Shown here in pieces: positions 61,620-64,000 of a stretch of 64,000 nt of DNA; within the stretch, counting starts at the first letter, position 1, and every line of letters starts with the position of its first letter. The notes beneath the pieces were generated by a model. That model did no database searches and was not told the DNA's origin. It saw only the letters and a program-made list of their open reading frames with translations. Position numbers and translations under genes: made by a program. Location: assembly GCF_000698145.1 (NCBI RefSeq), contig NZ_BAXB01000003.1, positions 1-64,000 on the forward strand, read 5' to 3'. This DNA is from Geomicrobium sp. JCM 19039 (GTDB lineage: Bacteria > Bacillota > Bacilli > Bacillales > Marinococcaceae).

Positions 61620-63175
61620 TTAGGAACGAAACAAGGATTGAACGATCGGAATGCGACTGATATTCTTGATGTGAAGCAAACCGAATAAGAAAAGGGCGAT
61701 AAAATAGACGGCGACGGTAATCAATATGCTCAGTAGCGTCCCAGCGAGCATTTGTTCAGCGGTAACAAACGTACGAAAGCACATGATGGCCACACCCGCA
61801 GATAAAAGCGTTACAATACCGGTGTTTGTCCAGTCACGAAAACGGATCGTAAACCCTACCGCCCGGGAAACGCTAATAAAATGAAGCAAAGTAACAAGCA
61901 CCATGCTCGTACAGATCGCAAGAGCAGCGCCCATCATGCCAAGTTCTGGTTGAGATGCGAGAAAAGCAATGGCAGAAAGTTTGACGACAGCACCAATTAA
62001 ACTGTTGTACATCGCCGACTTCGCAAGGTTAAGCGCTTGTAGAATGGCTTGCAGAGGCCCTTGAAAATACAGGAAGATGCAAAAAGGCGCCATCAGCTTC
62101 AAGTAAACAGCCGCTTGAGGAGCATGATACATAAGCGTAAGCACAGGAACCGCAAACACGTACAAAATAACAATGGAGATGCCCCCAGATAACAAGGCCA
62201 CTTTTGTCGTTTGTTGAAGCCTTCTTTGAATGAGAGCGTAATCTTCTTTGCTATGGGCTTCGCTGATTGCAGGTACAAGCGATACAGAAAGTCCATACGT
62301 AATAAAAGAAGGTAAAAATAACAACGGGATAACAAAACCGCTCAGTTCACCGTATTGACTTGTCGCTAAAATCGTAGCGACACCGGCTGCAGCAAGACTT
62401 TGTGCAACGATGATAGCTCAAGGAATAGTGACACTGAGCCAACGAGACGGCTGCCGGTTGTTGGCAAAGCGATCGTCATTAAATCATGTAGCGTTTTTTT
62501 ACCGCCAACTAAGGCTTGAGAGAAGTTTTTGCGGATTCTCATCGGTTTTTTTCTTTTGAACATGTAGATGACGTACAGTAGAGATGCAAGTTCACCGAGT
62601 ACCGCCGAGATCATCGCACCGGCAGCGGCGAATTCAATTCCGTAAGGAAGCAGTGTGCTCGTACAAATGGCGACAAGCGCAATTCGTACTATCTGTTCAA
62701 TCACCTGAGCGTAGGCGATCGGTTTCATATTTTGCATTCCTTGAAAATAGCCGCGTAAAACGGCAGAAAGTGCTACAATGGGAACAATTGGGATAATCGC
62801 CAGCAATGGGTATAAAGCTCTCGTGTCGGTAAGTAACCACTCAGCAAGCACCGGCGCAAGAAAAATAATTAACGTCGTAAACAAGATGCTCAACGAGCCG
62901 GTGACGACCATACTTACTGCTAGAATTCGCTTTTTACGGTCATGATCTCCTACAGCATCGGCTTCAGCAATGAGCTTTGAGATCGCAACGGGCAGACCAA
63001 GCTGTGTGAGTGTGATGACCAGTAAAAATGTTGGAATGGCCATCATGTACAAGCCCATTCCTTCAGCGCCCATAATTCTGGCGACGACAATTTTATTGAC
63101 AAAACCAAGCAAACGGGTAACAAGACCGGCCATAATCAGGATAAATGCTCCTGCAAAGAAGGTTTGTTTAGACAT
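61620..63175 (-). CDS. spoVB: Stage V sporulation protein B, MOP-family flippase (frameshifted)
   Basis: Polysaccharide-transporter family membrane protein (12-14 helices) required for spore cortex synthesis, possibly a lipid II flippase. N-terminal GLVTRLLGFVNKIVVARIMGAEGMGLYMM is typical. The frame breaks at 62416: restoring one G (plus strand, GATAGGCTC) reads SLFLEPIIVAQSLAAAGVATIL and joins to LFLPSFITYGLSVSLVPAISEA; about 518 residues. ATG 63175 after AAGGAGGCGTAA on the minus strand. Confidence 0.9.
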
Positions 63176-63289
63176 TTACGCCTCCTTTTTGTCATCTAAT
63201 CGTAAGGTTGTCCTTCTCCATATGTATGCGCATTTTGGGCAGGCATGACAAGCTCGTGACGGAAAGGAAGAAATCGAGAGGTGAACGTA

Positions 63290-63598
63290 GTGAACCCCCA
63301 ACAATTTGAAGTGTGGAGAGATGATTTAGAACCGGTGTTAATATTGAAAGCCGATGAGTTTCACTTACTAGGGCAGAAAGAAGCGACGAAAGAAGACGTA
63401 TGGCAGCTAGGGCTAGAGAAGTTGCAAAAAGAAGAAGAGTTTGTCCCTTTCTATCAATTCGTGAATGTGTTTATGCGTTTGAATGTGACGGATTATATGA
63501 ACAAAGTCACAATTTCAGCGTATAAAGGTGAGGGGAAATGGTCGAAAGACACCGAAGATGAGCTAGAAGGCTTACTTCATGACGTTCTTCGGCATTGA
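63290..63598 (+). CDS. comN: Post-transcriptional regulator ComN
   Basis: 102 residues; ComN/YrzD family (post-transcriptional control of the comE operon in B. subtilis). Recognisable blocks: VLILKADEFHLLGQKEATKEDVWQLGLEKLQ and PFYQFVNVFMRLNVTDYMNK. GTG 63290 after GAGAGGTGAAC; GTG 63281 overlaps that site. Its stop codon is inside the -35 region of the secDF promoter. Confidence 0.82.
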   Translation: MNPQQFEVWRDDLEPVLILKADEFHLLGQKEATKEDVWQLGLEKLQKEEEFVPFYQFVNVFMRLNVTDYMNKVTISAYKGEGKWSKDTEDELEGLLHDVLRH

Positions 63599-63624
63599 CA
63601 GTAAAAAAGTAGGGTTCGTATAAT
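63595..63624 (+). promoter_or_regulatory. Consensus sigma-A promoter for secDF
   Basis: TTGACA (63595-63600), 18-base spacer, TATAAT (63619-63624): exact consensus hexamers. The comN stop TGA (63596-63598) lies inside the -35. A leader of about 100 bases precedes the ATG. Confidence 0.88.
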
Positions 63625-63733
63625 AGATATGTTGTGCAAAAGATGCTCGTAGAAGATGATCTTCAGTGAACTGTGTCTGAAGGGGCTGCGAGAGTGGATA
63701 GGTTTTTTGGTTTTTAATGAAGGAGGACATGTA

Positions 63734-64000
63734 ATGGGTAAGAAGTGGCTGAGAATCGGTACATTTTTCGCCATCGTCATCGCTATAGGTGTGCTGATTT
63801 TTCAGACAGCTGAAGACGTTGCATCAGATACGAATTTAGGACTTGACCTTCAAGGCGGGTTTGAAGTGTTGTATCAGTTGCAACCTGAAGATGGAGAAGA
63901 GTTGACAGACGATGATATACAGTCAACAGCAACGGCTCTGAACCAACGAGTAAACGTACTCGGTGTATCCGAACCGGCAATCTCTGTAGAAGGAGAAGAC
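63734..64000 (+). CDS. secDF: Protein translocase SecDF (5' part)
   Basis: The first 89 residues of SecD(F): a membrane helix (LRIGTFFAIVIAIGVLIF) followed by the SecD signature DTNLGLDLQGGFEVLYQL and ALNQRVNVLGVSEPAI. SecDF uses the proton-motive force to help protein export. ATG 63734 after AAGGAGGACATGTA. Truncated by the window end. B. subtilis has a fused SecDF; whether it is fused here cannot be seen. Confidence 0.93.
   Translation, partial: MGKKWLRIGTFFAIVIAIGVLIFQTAEDVASDTNLGLDLQGGFEVLYQLQPEDGEELTDDDIQSTATALNQRVNVLGVSEPAISVEGED

Overview
This window is chromosomal DNA from an endospore-forming, low-to-moderate GC Gram-positive bacterium of the Bacillaceae. Evidence: Shine-Dalgarno sites close to AAGGAGG before nearly every gene, frequent GTG and TTG starts, many sporulation genes (prkA, yhbH, spoVR, an alpha/beta SASP gene, yhaL, hpr, safA, coxA, spoVB, a YjcZ-like peptide) and long stretches of gene order matching Bacillus subtilis. 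Acidic secreted proteins would fit an alkaliphilic or halotolerant relative, but that is inference. I see no rRNA, tRNA, CRISPR array, prophage or complete insertion sequence.

Layout. 1-0.65 kb: a dispersed non-coding repeat. 0.65-12.5 kb: prkA, signal peptidase lepB, yhbH, msrA, a phospholipase D-like protein, pgcA, an arylamine N-acetyltransferase, acyP and spoVR. 12.5-13.8 kb: gene-free and rich in palindromes. 13.8-19.7 kb: a LemA-like protein, then a CcpA-type cre site and an acyl-CoA dehydrogenase / biotin-dependent carboxylase operon like B. subtilis yngJ-H-HB-F-E but lacking yngG and yngI. 19.8-22.0 kb: SASP, yheE, yheB, yheA. 22.1-23.7 kb: gene-free, with more repeat copies. 23.7-44.8 kb: a yha/ecs block (yhaX, a yhzD-like gene, yhaQ-yhaP, yidC, a histidine-rich protein, cssRS, yhaM, yhaL, prsA, hpr, serC, hit, ecsABC, yhaA, pbpF). 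45.0-50.4 kb: a chemoreceptor and hemE-hemH-hemY. 50.5-64 kb: obg-pheB-pheA-safA-coxA-yebC-ruvAB-queA-tgt-yajC-yrzE-yrbG-spoVB-comN-secDF (secDF is cut by the window edge).

How the genes fit together. Two themes recur: sporulation (kinase-like PrkA with YhbH and SpoVR, SASP, SafA/CoxA, SpoVB, Hpr) and protein export or envelope quality control (LepB, YidC, PrsA, CssRS, Ecs, SecDF/YajC, PbpF). The yng-like operon would oxidise branched or short acyl-CoAs and feed carbon to the mother cell under catabolite control. hemEHY makes haem by the coproporphyrin route.

The strongest overall signal is a set of about 18 frameshifts in genes that otherwise look intact and conserved (yngH, yngE, yhaQ, yhaP, yidC, yhaM, ecsA, ecsB, hemH, pheB, safA, ruvB, tgt, spoVB and others). 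Almost all can be repaired by restoring one G or C to a GG/CC or longer run; the exceptions are one extra T in a T8 run and one two-base gap. Consensus error is more likely than biology, so these genes are annotated across the break. I found no convincing new multi-gene system. The best candidates for novelty are the dispersed hairpin repeat, the GTGAC/GTCAC palindrome cluster at 12.7-12.9 kb, the overlapping hairpins at 28.6 kb, the histidine-rich protein and several very short genes.
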